64,000 nucleotides of DNA from positions 143,372 to 207,371 of the forward strand of contig NZ_JBNCMT010000005.1 in assembly GCF_049846925.1 (NCBI RefSeq), written 5' to 3'. The stretch is from Brevibacillus_H sp049846925 (GTDB taxonomy: Bacteria > Bacillota > Bacilli > Brevibacillales > Brevibacillaceae). How positions within the stretch are numbered: position 1 is the stretch's first letter; every line of letters begins with the position of its first letter. The position numbers and the translations under genes were made by a program. This document shows, in pieces, positions 1-9,256 of this stretch. Below the pieces are notes generated by a model. That model saw nothing but the letters and a program-made list of their open reading frames with translations, searched no databases and had not been told where the DNA came from.

Positions 1-157
1 TATTCACACCCGAATGAAGACCATTATGCTGCTGATCTGCCACTACATAGTTAACCTCAAAGCCAGCATTAGCTAAAGACTTGCATTCTTTTAAGAAAAT
101 ACGAATATCGAAAGTTGTATGTACAGAAGATAGATGTGTTACCTTTACATTTCTCAT
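1..157 (-). CDS. Glycosyltransferase, N-terminal fragment (runs off the window)
   Basis: Only the first 52 codons are present; the gene continues beyond the window edge. The N-terminus begins MRNVKVTHLSSVHTTFDIRI and continues with a KECKSLANAGFEV-like stretch. That is the usual opening of GT-B fold (family 4-like) glycosyltransferases: a first beta strand, an H(L/I)SSVH turn, then a helix. The ATG directly follows the TAG of the polymerase gene, with its ribosome binding site (AAAAAAGGTGAT) inside the end of that gene, so the two are translationally coupled. It is probably one of the sugar transferases assembling the repeat unit exported and polymerised by its neighbours. Substrate cannot be told from this fragment. 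Confidence 0.75.
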   Translation of the reverse strand, partial: MRNVKVTHLSSVHTTFDIRIFLKECKSLANAGFEVNYVVADQQHNGLHSGVN

Positions 158-1441
158 CTATAAATCACCTTTTTTAGGAACGAAGTAAACTACCAGTAGA
201 GTCAAAGCGATACCATGTGTGATTAAGCAAGTTAACAAAGATGCGTTTGATAGTGAAAAAGCAGGGACAGCCAGTAAAAGACTAGTTATATAAAAATCTC
301 TCTCTTGAGAAAGGCTATCATATAACCAAAGAATAATGGCCAGTATGATTGTAAATAGCAATATACCAATAAACCCAAAATTGGCGAATGCATCCGCCCA
401 TATGTTTGCATTTGCAGAGGTTGCTGGGTTACCAAAATACACTTTACCAATTAAATTTGATGGTTCCAAATTGTATTGATATGAAATGAACCGTTTAAAA
501 ATACTGTAACCTAGGTACGCTTTGTCATTCTCTGAAAAATACTCTATATAATAACCAGTTAATAAACCCGGCATCATAATCAATCTTTGAATAAATAACA
601 ACGCTTGTACGCTAATTAGTGAAAAAAATCCACTTACTAGAACAAATGAAGTTATCCCTCCAACCATTAAATAACCGGCATACTTTCCTCTATTTATCAA
701 TACAATTATGAAGGCTACAATTAATACAGTCGAAAATAATATACTTTTAAACCCTGTTATTGAGTAAATTAACAATTGAGCAAATACACCAATCAAAAAC
801 GGAGTAATTTTTTTCTCAAATAAACCACTAATGATTAAAAGTGGATTAATGACGTTGCCCTGCCAGATGATAACATACGCAATGAGTCCACCACCTGAAG
901 CAGCTAAAGCCTCTTTATATGCCGAACGAATTGTGTACACTTGTTCTAATGAAACGATATTGAGTTTTAAACCAAAAATGGAAATTATATATCCCATAAA
1001 TATTGCTGCTACAGTATATATGAGAGTCCAATATTGTTTTTTACCTATCAGTATTCGAGGTACTTTTAAAACTGGTAATTGGTAGATAAGAGATAACAAT
1101 AAAATTGAAAGAAATAATATTAATTGTATAAACAGGAAGTTAATCATTTCTGTTTCAGCAATATAATAAGGTATGATTGCCGAAGGAACGTAGACGATCA
1201 CAAAAAGAAACCAATAGACTATTTGAGAAGGCCTTGTCAATCGTATCGGCATCCACAGCCCGGGGATTACTACAAGTATAAAAGAAATTAAAATCCATCC
1301 TATACTTGGATGATTATTTACAAAGCCAAGATATGCGTAAGTTGGTGAGATAATTAGTATGTATGTCAATTGAAGTGTCACGTAATAAAATGAAATAGCG
1401 AGCATCAAGAGTAGTTTCATTCTCATTACAGCGGTATTCAT
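158..1441 (-). CDS. Wzy-type oligosaccharide repeat unit polymerase
   Basis: A 427-residue integral membrane protein with roughly eleven to twelve hydrophobic segments spread over its whole length. The region around residues 300-375, with YSIFKRFISYQ and later SANANIWADAFANFGFIG, matches the conserved part of O-antigen/oligosaccharide repeat unit polymerases, where an N-x-W-A-D-A-x-A-N-F-G-F signature is typical. The likely role is to join lipid-linked repeat units on the outer membrane face. The start is supported by AAAGGAG eight bases upstream of the ATG. It sits between a flippase and a glycosyltransferase gene in one transcription unit, which supports a Wzx/Wzy-dependent polysaccharide. 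Polymerases of this class diverge strongly, so the linkage made cannot be predicted. Confidence 0.75.
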   Translation of the reverse strand: MNTAVMRMKLLLMLAISFYYVTLQLTYILIISPTYAYLGFVNNHPSIGWILISFILVVIPGLWMPIRLTRPSQIVYWFLFVIVYVPSAIIPYYIAETEMINFLFIQLILFLSILLLSLIYQLPVLKVPRILIGKKQYWTLIYTVAAIFMGYIISIFGLKLNIVSLEQVYTIRSAYKEALAASGGGLIAYVIIWQGNVINPLLIISGLFEKKITPFLIGVFAQLLIYSITGFKSILFSTVLIVAFIIVLINRGKYAGYLMVGGITSFVLVSGFFSLISVQALLFIQRLIMMPGLLTGYYIEYFSENDKAYLGYSIFKRFISYQYNLEPSNLIGKVYFGNPATSANANIWADAFANFGFIGILLFTIILAIILWLYDSLSQERDFYITSLLLAVPAFSLSNASLLTCLITHGIALTLLVVYFVPKKGDL

Positions 1442-1479
1442 AGCTCGCTCCTTTCAATAGTTGATTTTCTGTGTAAATA

Positions 1480-2766
1480 TTATGGATTCGCTGTTTCTAC
1501 CGATATACCAGCAATTCTAAATAGCATGATGATATTAACCAAATAAATAACAAAACCACTGCAAGCCATTAGCGAAAATGCATATATATATTCCTGAAAA
1601 AGAAATAAACCCAAAACAAGGGATAACACCTGTGACACCATAAATACTGCATTAAATTTCACTTCATAATCCATTCTCCGCTTTACCATAAGTAATGTAC
1701 TTTGACATGAGAAAATGAACCGTACGATAAAGAAAGGGATCATTATTTTTACAATTACCCCTGCCTCCAGCCAACTTTCTCCAAAAACCAATACAAACAA
1801 ATCCTCTGCAAAAATAAATAGGATTGTCAAAGGTATACTTATTATAACAGTCAGTATTTTTGTCGTCTTCTTTACTAATTCCAGCAGTTTTTTTTCCTTT
1901 TCTGCGATAAGTGCTTTTTCATAAAATACTTGAGAAACAGATGTTCCGATTATAGACATTGGCGAACTTAGCACCCGTACCGTAAGTGAATACCAGCCAA
2001 GAATAGCGGATCCATAGAACAAACTAATCAATAATAATGGCAATTGGCTGGCAGTTGTATTAAACATTATTCCAATCGAGCTTTTTTTGGGGAAATCAAT
2101 ATAACGAAGTGCATTATACTTTATTTTTTCTCTCGTAATTTTTACTAACTTTTTGCGATCTTCACTCCACAATCTTATGATGATAGAGAGAATTGCTACA
2201 AACTGGCCCAGAACCGTACCGAAAATTAATCCACCCGGTTTAATATTCATGTATCCTAAGCCAACGTTCGAAATTGCAGTCGTTGCAGTTTGATTTACCT
2301 TATTTTTGGCTAACATGGAATAATTCTTTTTACGATTTAACCAATAAGTAATCGTCTGATATGTTCCAGTAAGAAACACTGAAATTGGAACAAAATATAG
2401 CCAACTTGAAATGGTTTCACCGATCAATAAAGATAACAAATCAAAGAATACCCAAATCAGCAAAACTAAAACTAAACTATAAAGACCAGCTATTATGATT
2501 GACAAACCAACCAAGTTTACGGCATCGTCTTCCTCTTCTGGAAGCATAATAGCTAGTTCATATCGTGCCGTTGAGATTACGACAAGTAATGAAGTTATCG
2601 AAGAATATAACGCAAATACCCCAAAGTCATCTGGGGTATAAATTCTTGTAAGCAGCGGGGATATTCCAATGGGGATAGCCTGGGCTATGGTAGTCCCGGT
2701 CATAAGTGTGAGGACATTTCGGACGAAATGCCCTTTTGCTAACCTGTTTTTTAATAACGCCAACAC
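1480..2766 (-). CDS. Wzx-type oligosaccharide flippase
   Basis: About 428 residues with twelve or more hydrophobic helices. The opening (LTLMTGTTIAQAIPIGISPL then LTRIYTPDDFGVFALYSSI) is typical of the polysaccharide-transport/MOP flippase superfamily, in which T-R-x-Y-x-P-x-D-F-G follows the first helix. It should flip undecaprenyl-linked repeat units across the cytoplasmic membrane. An ATG nine bases further upstream (at 2775) directly abuts the GAGGG ribosome binding site with no spacer, so I chose the in-frame GTG with a nine-base spacer; the difference is three residues. Gene order flippase-polymerase-glycosyltransferase supports the assignment. Substrate specificity is unknown. Confidence 0.8.
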   Translation of the reverse strand: MLALLKNRLAKGHFVRNVLTLMTGTTIAQAIPIGISPLLTRIYTPDDFGVFALYSSITSLLVVISTARYELAIMLPEEEDDAVNLVGLSIIIAGLYSLVLVLLIWVFFDLLSLLIGETISSWLYFVPISVFLTGTYQTITYWLNRKKNYSMLAKNKVNQTATTAISNVGLGYMNIKPGGLIFGTVLGQFVAILSIIIRLWSEDRKKLVKITREKIKYNALRYIDFPKKSSIGIMFNTTASQLPLLLISLFYGSAILGWYSLTVRVLSSPMSIIGTSVSQVFYEKALIAEKEKKLLELVKKTTKILTVIISIPLTILFIFAEDLFVLVFGESWLEAGVIVKIMIPFFIVRFIFSCQSTLLMVKRRMDYEVKFNAVFMVSQVLSLVLGLFLFQEYIYAFSLMACSGFVIYLVNIIMLFRIAGISVETANP

Positions 2767-2810
2767 TTGTTGCATCCCTCATTTGTTTTGGAATATCCCT
2801 ACTCATGCAT

Positions 2811-4139
2811 TTATAGCAAGTGATAAATTCCTTTGCAGGTTTTACCCTTCATTGCATTTCTAGTATCAAAGAGCACCTTTGCCTTTTGCCCAATTAAGTT
2901 ATAATCAAAGCTGGAATGATCAGTTGTAATTACTACCAGATCTGCATTTTCAAGTTGTTCTTCTGAAAAATCAACGGATTCATACTGGCGATCTCTATAT
3001 TTAAACGAATTAACCATCGGGTCACTATACACTACCACTGCACCTTTTCGTTCAAGCAGCTCAATGATTTGCAATACAGGAGACTCACGATAATCATCAA
3101 TATCTTTCTTGTAGGCTACCCCCAGTAAATAGATTTCAGATCCCTTAATTGGTTTGCCTTCCTCATTCAATATATTTGCAATTCGCTCAACAACAAATTC
3201 TGGCATACTGTTGTTAATTTCTCCGGCAACCTCAATTAGTCTTGTATGATAGTTATACTCACGTGCTTTCCATGTTAAATACCATGGATCAATAGGGATA
3301 CAATGCCCCCCCAATCCGGGACCAGGATAAAATGCCATAAATCCATACGGCTTTGTCTTAGCAGCGTCAATAACTTCCCACACATTTATTCCCATGCGGT
3401 TACATAAAAGTGCCATTTCATTTGCCAAAGCAATATTAATATTACGGAAGGTATTTTCGAGGATCTTTTCCATTTCCGCAACAGCCGGACTAGAAACGCG
3501 ATGAATACTTCCTTCGAGTACTTCTTCATAAAGTGTAGCAGCTACTTCTGCACAATCATGAGTTACTCCTCCAACAACTTTAGGAGTGTTTTTTGTATTG
3601 TAATACTTATTGCCTGGATCAACACGTTCAGGCGAATATGCAAGGAAAAAGTCCACTCCACACTTTAACCCCGATTGTTCTAATATGGGCTTTACAACTT
3701 CCTCAGTAGTACCTGGATAAGTTGTACTTTCTAATACAACTAATATCCCTGGTCGAATATGTCTTGCTATTTCTTCCGAAGATGCTTCTACATAACTGAT
3801 GTCTGGCTGCTGATAAAGATCTAGAGGGGTAGGAACACATATTGCCACAACATCAACATCGTTTAAGTAGCTATAATCAGTCGTTGCCTGAATCCTGCCA
3901 TTTCCAATTAATTCCTTCAGTTCAGAATCAACTACATCGCCAATGTAATTAATTCCTTGGTTTACCATATCTACACGATTTTGTTGAACATCAAAACCAA
4001 TGACTTCAAATCCAGCCTTCGCCTTTTCTACAGCTAAAGGTAAACCAACATAGCCAAGTCCAATTACACCGAGTCTGGCAGTTCTGTTTTTAATTTTATC
4101 TATTAATAGATTCGAACGATTCAAAGTTGATTTCATCAT
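2811..4139 (-). CDS. UDP-N-acetyl-hexosamine (WbpA-type) 6-dehydrogenase
   Basis: A 442-residue nucleotide-sugar dehydrogenase. The N-terminal Rossmann motif GLGYVGLPLAVEKAKAGFEV (about residues 27-46) binds NAD. The catalytic cysteine lies in PGLGGHCIPIDPWYLTW, and the C-terminal UDP-binding domain follows the A-K-T-K-P segment. The G-G-H-C-I-P-I-D-P-x-Y-L-T-W form is characteristic of the WbpA/TviB/WecC group, which oxidises UDP-N-acetylhexosamines to uronic acids, rather than of plain UDP-glucose dehydrogenases. It would supply an acidic amino sugar to the surface polymer. Two consecutive ATG codons open the gene; the second is better spaced from AGGGGAG. The exact substrate (GlcNAc or ManNAc form) is inference. 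Confidence 0.85.
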   Translation of the reverse strand: MMKSTLNRSNLLIDKIKNRTARLGVIGLGYVGLPLAVEKAKAGFEVIGFDVQQNRVDMVNQGINYIGDVVDSELKELIGNGRIQATTDYSYLNDVDVVAICVPTPLDLYQQPDISYVEASSEEIARHIRPGILVVLESTTYPGTTEEVVKPILEQSGLKCGVDFFLAYSPERVDPGNKYYNTKNTPKVVGGVTHDCAEVAATLYEEVLEGSIHRVSSPAVAEMEKILENTFRNINIALANEMALLCNRMGINVWEVIDAAKTKPYGFMAFYPGPGLGGHCIPIDPWYLTWKAREYNYHTRLIEVAGEINNSMPEFVVERIANILNEEGKPIKGSEIYLLGVAYKKDIDDYRESPVLQIIELLERKGAVVVYSDPMVNSFKYRDRQYESVDFSEEQLENADLVVITTDHSSFDYNLIGQKAKVLFDTRNAMKGKTCKGIYHLL

Positions 4140-4184
4140 TATTCTCCCCTAAATATGTCAGGTATGGGCAATTATAATCCTAGT

Positions 4185-5015
4185 TTATTTAGCAATGTAT
4201 TTTAAGAAATAACGTTTTATAAATAGATAAGCCAGCAGGAGTATCAGCGTTAAAAAGTATGACACAACCGTGTTTAATCCGATATGTTTCGACAAAGCTC
4301 TCTCTGGAACACTTGGTTTGTCAATGATATAAGCATCTTCCAAAGATTGTAATTGCAATTGAACATCCTTTATCGTTGTAGCTAAAGCTCGGACCATATT
4401 TTCATCTTTCACGAGATAATCAAGAATTCGTACTCGCATCATTTCTCTTTCTACACTATTAATAGCCGTGTTTGATTCAATCTGCTTTAATGTTTCCTTG
4501 TTTCGATTAATATTTGCTAACGTTTGATCATACTGAGTTTGATACGTAACCAATAGTTGCTGAATTAACGTTTGCTTCTCTTTAAAAGATGAATTTGCCT
4601 TTTCAAGATATACTGACAATAAAGATTCTGTTATTTGATGTGCAATTGAAGGATCTTTATACTTAACTGACAATTCCATTATTGTATCGCTTTTTAATGT
4701 TACAGCTTTCTGAAACTCTTCAATATTAGCGAAATCTAATGAGTATTTTGCCATTAATGGTTGTAAAGTATCTTCACTTATTAACATCTCTTTTACAATG
4801 GTTGGGTTATTTAATTGTTGAATATCAGATTTTACTAAACTGAATTTTGTTTTTGAAACGTAGGTATTCGGCAAAAGATATGTAATTAACAGCGTTACCA
4901 ATGCTAGAACAATTGGGACAACAATAAGTACTTTCCGGTTTTCTTTTGAAAGCATGTATCTAATAAGCTCGTCTAGCTTTATATAATCGAATGTATCTCT
5001 ATTTTCTGCTCTCAT
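4185..5015 (-). CDS. Wzz-type polysaccharide chain-length/co-polymerase protein without kinase domain
   Basis: This 276-residue protein has the classic Wzz topology: a transmembrane helix near residues 29-50, a long extracytoplasmic region with a coiled-coil-rich middle (about 125-220), a proline-containing stretch (KPSVPERALS) and a second membrane helix near the C-terminus. It lacks the basic/tyrosine-rich tail and the Walker motifs of fused BY-kinases, and no separate kinase gene lies in the window. It heads the cluster, with GAGAGGATAAA before the ATG, and would regulate polymer length together with the Wzy-type enzyme. Family assignment rests on topology and context more than on strong motifs. 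Confidence 0.75.
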   Translation of the reverse strand: MRAENRDTFDYIKLDELIRYMLSKENRKVLIVVPIVLALVTLLITYLLPNTYVSKTKFSLVKSDIQQLNNPTIVKEMLISEDTLQPLMAKYSLDFANIEEFQKAVTLKSDTIMELSVKYKDPSIAHQITESLLSVYLEKANSSFKEKQTLIQQLLVTYQTQYDQTLANINRNKETLKQIESNTAINSVEREMMRVRILDYLVKDENMVRALATTIKDVQLQLQSLEDAYIIDKPSVPERALSKHIGLNTVVSYFLTLILLLAYLFIKRYFLKYIAK

Positions 5016-5144
5016 TTTATCCTCTCTCTTCCATTAACAAATCATAAACAATTGTAACATAGAATATAAATTGATTATTTGACTTTTTATTGTAAACTCT
5101 TGTCTTATCTACTAGTCTAACACCAGAACTACACCAATGTTTGC

Positions 5145-5168
5145 AAAAAAAAAACCGGTCTACCCGGC
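5145..5168 (-). terminator. Intrinsic terminator after the TPR lipoprotein gene
   Basis: On the minus strand a short G+C-rich stem (GCCGG / CCGGT, five pairs including one G-U) is followed by an unbroken run of ten T. It separates the lipoprotein gene from the wzz-wzx-wzy cluster. Confidence 0.7.
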
Positions 5169-5216
5169 AAAATAAATCAAAAAAATTTTACAAAGTACAT
5201 TAGTATTTTACAATGT

Positions 5217-5894
5217 CTATTTAGATATTCCTTGATAAATCTGCCTTATCTCTTCTTTAACATTTAAACCATCAGGTGCTGTCTCTAAATATATTTTAAG
5301 ATATTTTGCTGCTTCTGCCTTTTTATTCAATTGAAGATAACTTAAGCCAACGAATCGACTAGCATCAAAGTATACTACATCACTAGCCATACCTTCGAGT
5401 GTTGTTATACAATCTTGATATTTTTGTTGAATATAAAGAACCATACCCTTTTTCATAATAAGTTCTTGATATTCAGCGTGTTTTGATAAACCTTCATTAA
5501 TTACTTCTTCTGCCTTACTTATATTTTGCTGAACTAATAGTATTGCGGCTGCATTGTTATATGCTTCTTTTAAACTGCTGTCTTTTTTAGAAGCTGTCAA
5601 GTAATATTCCAGTGCCTTATCTAAGTTTTCCTGCTTCCTATAAATATTTCCTATGTAGTAGTGATAAGCACCATTTTCCGGCTCTTTTACTAAGGCATCT
5701 TCTAATAGCTTTTGAGCATCACCAAGATTTCCCTGATTAATTAAAGTCGTAGCATTGTTAACAACTTCACTTGTTTCGTTCACTTTAACATCTGTTTGGA
5801 CAGAAGTAGTATCCGGATTTTTTTCTCCCGAACATCCTATTGTAAATAATAATATAGTAGCAGCAATTAAAATACCTACATAATTATTAAACAT
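5217..5894 (-). CDS. TPR-repeat lipoprotein
   Basis: A 225-residue predicted lipoprotein. A short hydrophobic signal segment ends in the lipobox TIGC with the lipidated cysteine at residue 21. The mature part carries several tetratricopeptide-like repeats; the clearest is near residues 60-105, where AYHYYIGNIYRKQENLDKAL is followed by a repeat with EAYNNAAAIL. Such proteins act as scaffolds at the outer face of the membrane. The start is backed by GGGGGAAG six bases upstream. It is flanked by terminators on both sides, so it is probably its own transcription unit, although its place next to the glycan cluster suggests a possible link to polymer assembly. No enzymatic function is visible. Confidence 0.7.
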   Translation of the reverse strand: MFNNYVGILIAATILLFTIGCSGEKNPDTTSVQTDVKVNETSEVVNNATTLINQGNLGDAQKLLEDALVKEPENGAYHYYIGNIYRKQENLDKALEYYLTASKKDSSLKEAYNNAAAILLVQQNISKAEEVINEGLSKHAEYQELIMKKGMVLYIQQKYQDCITTLEGMASDVVYFDASRFVGLSYLQLNKKAEAAKYLKIYLETAPDGLNVKEEIRQIYQGISK

Positions 5895-6054
5895 ATTCTT
5901 CCCCCAAGTCTTTCAACAAAAAATTCAGCATATGAAAACATTACTATTCTAACATACTTCTTGATTAATGAGGCAAATAAAAGCAATTTTTTATTTTTAA
6001 TTTCCGTTTAGGTGTTGAGTTTTTGATGGATAATAATATACCACTTCAAAATAA

Positions 6055-6091
6055 AAATAGACCTTTGACTGTAAAAGTCAAAGGTCTATTT
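6055..6091 (-). terminator. Terminator of the S-layer (mwp-owp) operon
   Basis: A perfect 16-bp stem (AAATAGACCTTTGACT and its complement, five-base loop) followed on the minus strand by a TTTTATTTTG tract, about 40 bases after the owp stop codon. This is a strong intrinsic terminator, as expected for a very highly expressed operon. Confidence 0.9.
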
Positions 6092-6129
6092 AAATCATTC
6101 GCTAGAATAAATTAGCTAACTCTACAATC

Positions 6130-9012
6130 TTATCTGTTAGAGAAAGATTCCAATTTATTACCATTAGCATCTGTAATACCAGCAGTGTTGCTGTAGTTAA
6201 CTTTTGTTACTCCAGCTGCAAAACCAGTACCAGTGATTGTTACAACTCTAGCACCACTGTAAACTGCGCGAGTTACAGTTGTAGCACCAGTCAAGGAGAA
6301 TCCGTTCAAGGAAGTTGCACCAGATGCAAATGTGTTTGGATCAAGATCTTCACTGAATGTTACAGTGATTTGTGTTGCATTGTCCACAACCACACCAGCT
6401 ACGGATGGAGCTACTTTGTCAGCAACTACAGTTCCGTCAGCAGCAGGAGAAACAACTGTGTTCGCAATTCCAGTACCGAACTCAGCTTTGATTCCTGTAG
6501 CGTTGTTGAAGTGAACTTCAATGTCATTTCCAGCACTCAACGCATCTGGGCTAAGGTTAGCGCTCAAACGAAGTGTTACTACAGAGTTGCCAGTAATAGC
6601 ATCTTTACCAACAGACTCAACAGTTACACCAGCAAGAGGTGCCAAAAGATCAGCTGCTGTACCATCAACTACGTAGATACCTTGAGCAGATGCAGAAGAT
6701 AGAACTTCGTTGAAAGTCAATTTGATTTGGTTAGCAGAAGTCAATTGTGCAGAAGCTAATGTTGGAGCTGCTTCAGCTACAAGATCCATACCAGTATAAG
6801 TTTTTGTGAAGCCAGTCAAAACGTTACCAGTTGTATCTTTAACTGGACCGATAACAACTGTGTCAGTGTTATCAATAGTATCAGTAGTTGAAAGTGTGAT
6901 GATCGCAGATTTTTTGTCTTCAGATACTGTGATTGTATCAGAAGCTCCAAGAGCACGTAATCCTAGACCATTTGTATTAACTTGGTAGTTTGCTTTGTTA
7001 GTGATTGAACCGTCTCCGGAAGTAGCCATTTCTTCGTCAAATGTAACTTTAATCTTCTTAGTGTTATCGCTGAAGATTGCAGTTGCATTAGCTGTTGGGC
7101 GAATTGTATCACCTACTGCTACTGCCAATGAAGCAGTATCAAGAACGTTTCCAGTTACGGAACGGTCTTTGATATTTTTCACTTGGAGAGTATAGTTGCC
7201 ACTCAATGGGGCAGCAAATGTCAAATCTACTGTTTTGTTATCAGCACCCAAGATTGCAGTTGCTGGGTTAACAGTTACTGCACCTTTAGTAAGTGCGTAG
7301 TTAGCTTGTGCATTTGCAGTAGCGGTTGTAACAGCTTCACTGTATACCACTTTCAATGTAGTGTTATTTACTACAGTCAAGGAAGAAACAACCGGTTTAG
7401 CTGTATCTTGAGTTACAGCCATAGTTAATTGAACAGGAGCAAGAGCATTGTTAGAAGAATCTACGATTTTCGCTCCCAAATCACTTGTGTAACCAATGTA
7501 AAGTGGTACATTTCCAGCTGGGAATGGCTTATCAGAGAAATCTAATGTCCATTCAGTGTTATCAGCGTTTGGAGTCGCAAATAAAGGATCGTTACCAAGG
7601 TGTTGGTAAGTAGAGCTGTTATAAGAGTGACGGAAGTATACGTTAGCTCCATTAACACCAGTTACTGGCTCGCTGAATTTCAAAGTTACAGAAGTCTCAG
7701 TTGCAGTTTTAACAGCTACTGTTGGTACAGTTGCGTCAGTTGCTGCATTGAAAGTAGCGTCAGCTTTTAACACTTCATAACCAGCGTAGTCAGAAAGGTC
7801 AGAAGCTACAGTTGGGTTAACTGTTACAGTGTGGGAACCTACAGAGAAAGGAACACCAACTGTTACATCAACATATCCGCCAACAGTGTTAGCAACTGCG
7901 TTTGTTACTACGTAGTTACCATTATCAACTGAGAAGTTGTCTGCTACTAACAAGCCGTTAGCGTCTTTAACTGGTTCGCTCAAGAATACACGAACTACAG
8001 AAGGACCAACTTGTTGTGCTTTAACTACAGTTGGAACTGTAGCGTCTGTGAATGTTACTGACTTCGTAGTATCAGCAACTTCAGTACCTTTTGCATCTTT
8101 AACATCTTTAACAGTTACATCAAGTTTCGCTGATTGAGTTGCAGCAGCATTGAAAGTCAAGCGAACTGTTTTTTGGTCTTCTAACAATGTAGCATCTTGA
8201 ACAGTAAGACCACCTGTAATTGTGTAGTTGTTTGTATCTGCAGCTGTAGTTGCATCCAAAGCGTTGTTGAATTTAACATCAGCTTGGATAAGGTTGATCG
8301 CATCTACGCTTTCAACAGTCAATGCAGCAGGTGCTTCAATTTTGAAGTCGCCTTCAGTTGCTTCGGACTCATCCTCACCGCTGATAGCTACTACTTCGTA
8401 TTTCCAATCGCCTTCAGCCAAATCACCAGATGTGAATGTGAATGCGCCTTCTTCATCCAAATCAACTTGACCTTCAGAAGCTGTGTGCTCATAAGTTTTG
8501 CCATCTTTGTCGATGAGAGTTACACGAACATCATCAGCGTTTTCAACAGTACCAGAGATAGTTACTACTTTACCTTCAACTTCTTCTGCTACGTCGCCAA
8601 CTACTGGCCCATCAACTTCACCAGTTCCTGGAGTTACAGTTTCATCAGTGTCTTCGCCGTCTTCGCCAACTACTGTGAACTCATCAGATACATCTTCACC
8701 GAAGAAGTCAGCAACGTTGTCGTCATTGATTTCTTCAAGAGCTGCTTCCCAGTCATCATTTTCGATGATGCCTTGCAATGTGATCGCAGTACCTTCTTCA
8801 GTAACGTATACCAATTCAGATGGCTCTACGTTTTCAAGTTGAGCAGCGAAAGCATCGATGAAAGCATCATTGATGAAGTTTTCCATTTTGTAATATTTGT
8901 CAACATCTCCGCCAAGGTATACACCAGCAGATGGTGCAGCAAAAGCGGAAGTAGCCATGCTAGAAACAACAGCTGCGGATAAAACTGAAAGAACTACTTT
9001 CTTATTTTTCAC
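6130..9012 (-). CDS. owp: Outer wall protein (S-layer protein, OWP-like)
   Basis: A 960-residue secreted S-layer protein. The signal peptide MKNKKVVLSVLSAAVVSS, ending SAFA before APSAG, closely resembles the OWP leader of B. brevis 47. The mature protein is acidic near the N-terminus (Asp/Glu-rich about residues 75-150). It is otherwise a string of SbsA/Big-like immunoglobulin-type modules, recognisable by recurring phrases such as VKFNNAL, VTLKFSEPV, KVVYSEAV, KVTFDEEM, IKLTFNEVL and ITVTFSEDL. It has no SLH domains, so it presumably assembles onto the underlying middle wall layer rather than binding wall polymer directly. The start is GTG with an excellent GGAGGGG site seven bases upstream. 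It is the second gene of the cell wall protein operon. Codon use is very restricted, as in highly expressed genes. Confidence 0.88.
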   Translation of the reverse strand: MKNKKVVLSVLSAAVVSSMATSAFAAPSAGVYLGGDVDKYYKMENFINDAFIDAFAAQLENVEPSELVYVTEEGTAITLQGIIENDDWEAALEEINDDNVADFFGEDVSDEFTVVGEDGEDTDETVTPGTGEVDGPVVGDVAEEVEGKVVTISGTVENADDVRVTLIDKDGKTYEHTASEGQVDLDEEGAFTFTSGDLAEGDWKYEVVAISGEDESEATEGDFKIEAPAALTVESVDAINLIQADVKFNNALDATTAADTNNYTITGGLTVQDATLLEDQKTVRLTFNAAATQSAKLDVTVKDVKDAKGTEVADTTKSVTFTDATVPTVVKAQQVGPSVVRVFLSEPVKDANGLLVADNFSVDNGNYVVTNAVANTVGGYVDVTVGVPFSVGSHTVTVNPTVASDLSDYAGYEVLKADATFNAATDATVPTVAVKTATETSVTLKFSEPVTGVNGANVYFRHSYNSSTYQHLGNDPLFATPNADNTEWTLDFSDKPFPAGNVPLYIGYTSDLGAKIVDSSNNALAPVQLTMAVTQDTAKPVVSSLTVVNNTTLKVVYSEAVTTATANAQANYALTKGAVTVNPATAILGADNKTVDLTFAAPLSGNYTLQVKNIKDRSVTGNVLDTASLAVAVGDTIRPTANATAIFSDNTKKIKVTFDEEMATSGDGSITNKANYQVNTNGLGLRALGASDTITVSEDKKSAIITLSTTDTIDNTDTVVIGPVKDTTGNVLTGFTKTYTGMDLVAEAAPTLASAQLTSANQIKLTFNEVLSSASAQGIYVVDGTAADLLAPLAGVTVESVGKDAITGNSVVTLRLSANLSPDALSAGNDIEVHFNNATGIKAEFGTGIANTVVSPAADGTVVADKVAPSVAGVVVDNATQITVTFSEDLDPNTFASGATSLNGFSLTGATTVTRAVYSGARVVTITGTGFAAGVTKVNYSNTAGITDANGNKLESFSNR

Positions 9013-9256
9013 GTACTACCCCTCCAACTAAATGATAGGAATCTTTGTCTGCAGAGATTATCTCTACATTGTGGAAAGAGAGTCTTTATTCACACAGTTG
9101 TAATTAAAGAAAATCTCTTGTTATTCTTAAAACTTACATCAAAACGGGATTGATGGGTACCTTTTTTATGTAGGCAATCAGAGGACAAACGCCCTCTGAT
9201 TACCACTATATCGAGATCCCAGATCAATCTTACTAGCTAGAAGCGAGGAGTGCTAC
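9013..9256 (-). other. mwp-owp intercistronic region
   Basis: These 244 bases separate the two S-layer genes. They hold a stable hairpin without U-tract (listed separately), the owp ribosome binding site GGAGGGG, and a short palindrome AGAGATTATCTCT near 9053-9065 of unknown meaning. I see no convincing separate promoter for owp, which fits co-transcription with mwp. Confidence 0.6.
9173..9204 (-). other. mRNA hairpin between mwp and owp, no U-tract
   Basis: The minus-strand RNA forms a 12-bp stem (arms GGUAAUCAGAGG and CCUCUGAUUGCC, one G-U pair, eight-base loop) about 50 bases after the mwp stop. The sequence after it is UACAUAAAAAAGG, with no U-run, so it is not a standard intrinsic terminator. 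It could stabilise the upstream message, mark a processing site or partly attenuate owp expression. Confidence 0.65.

Noticed and set aside
8197..8982. Open frame of 261 codons opposite owp
   Set aside because: Same cause as for mwp; no ribosome binding site and no recognisable protein.
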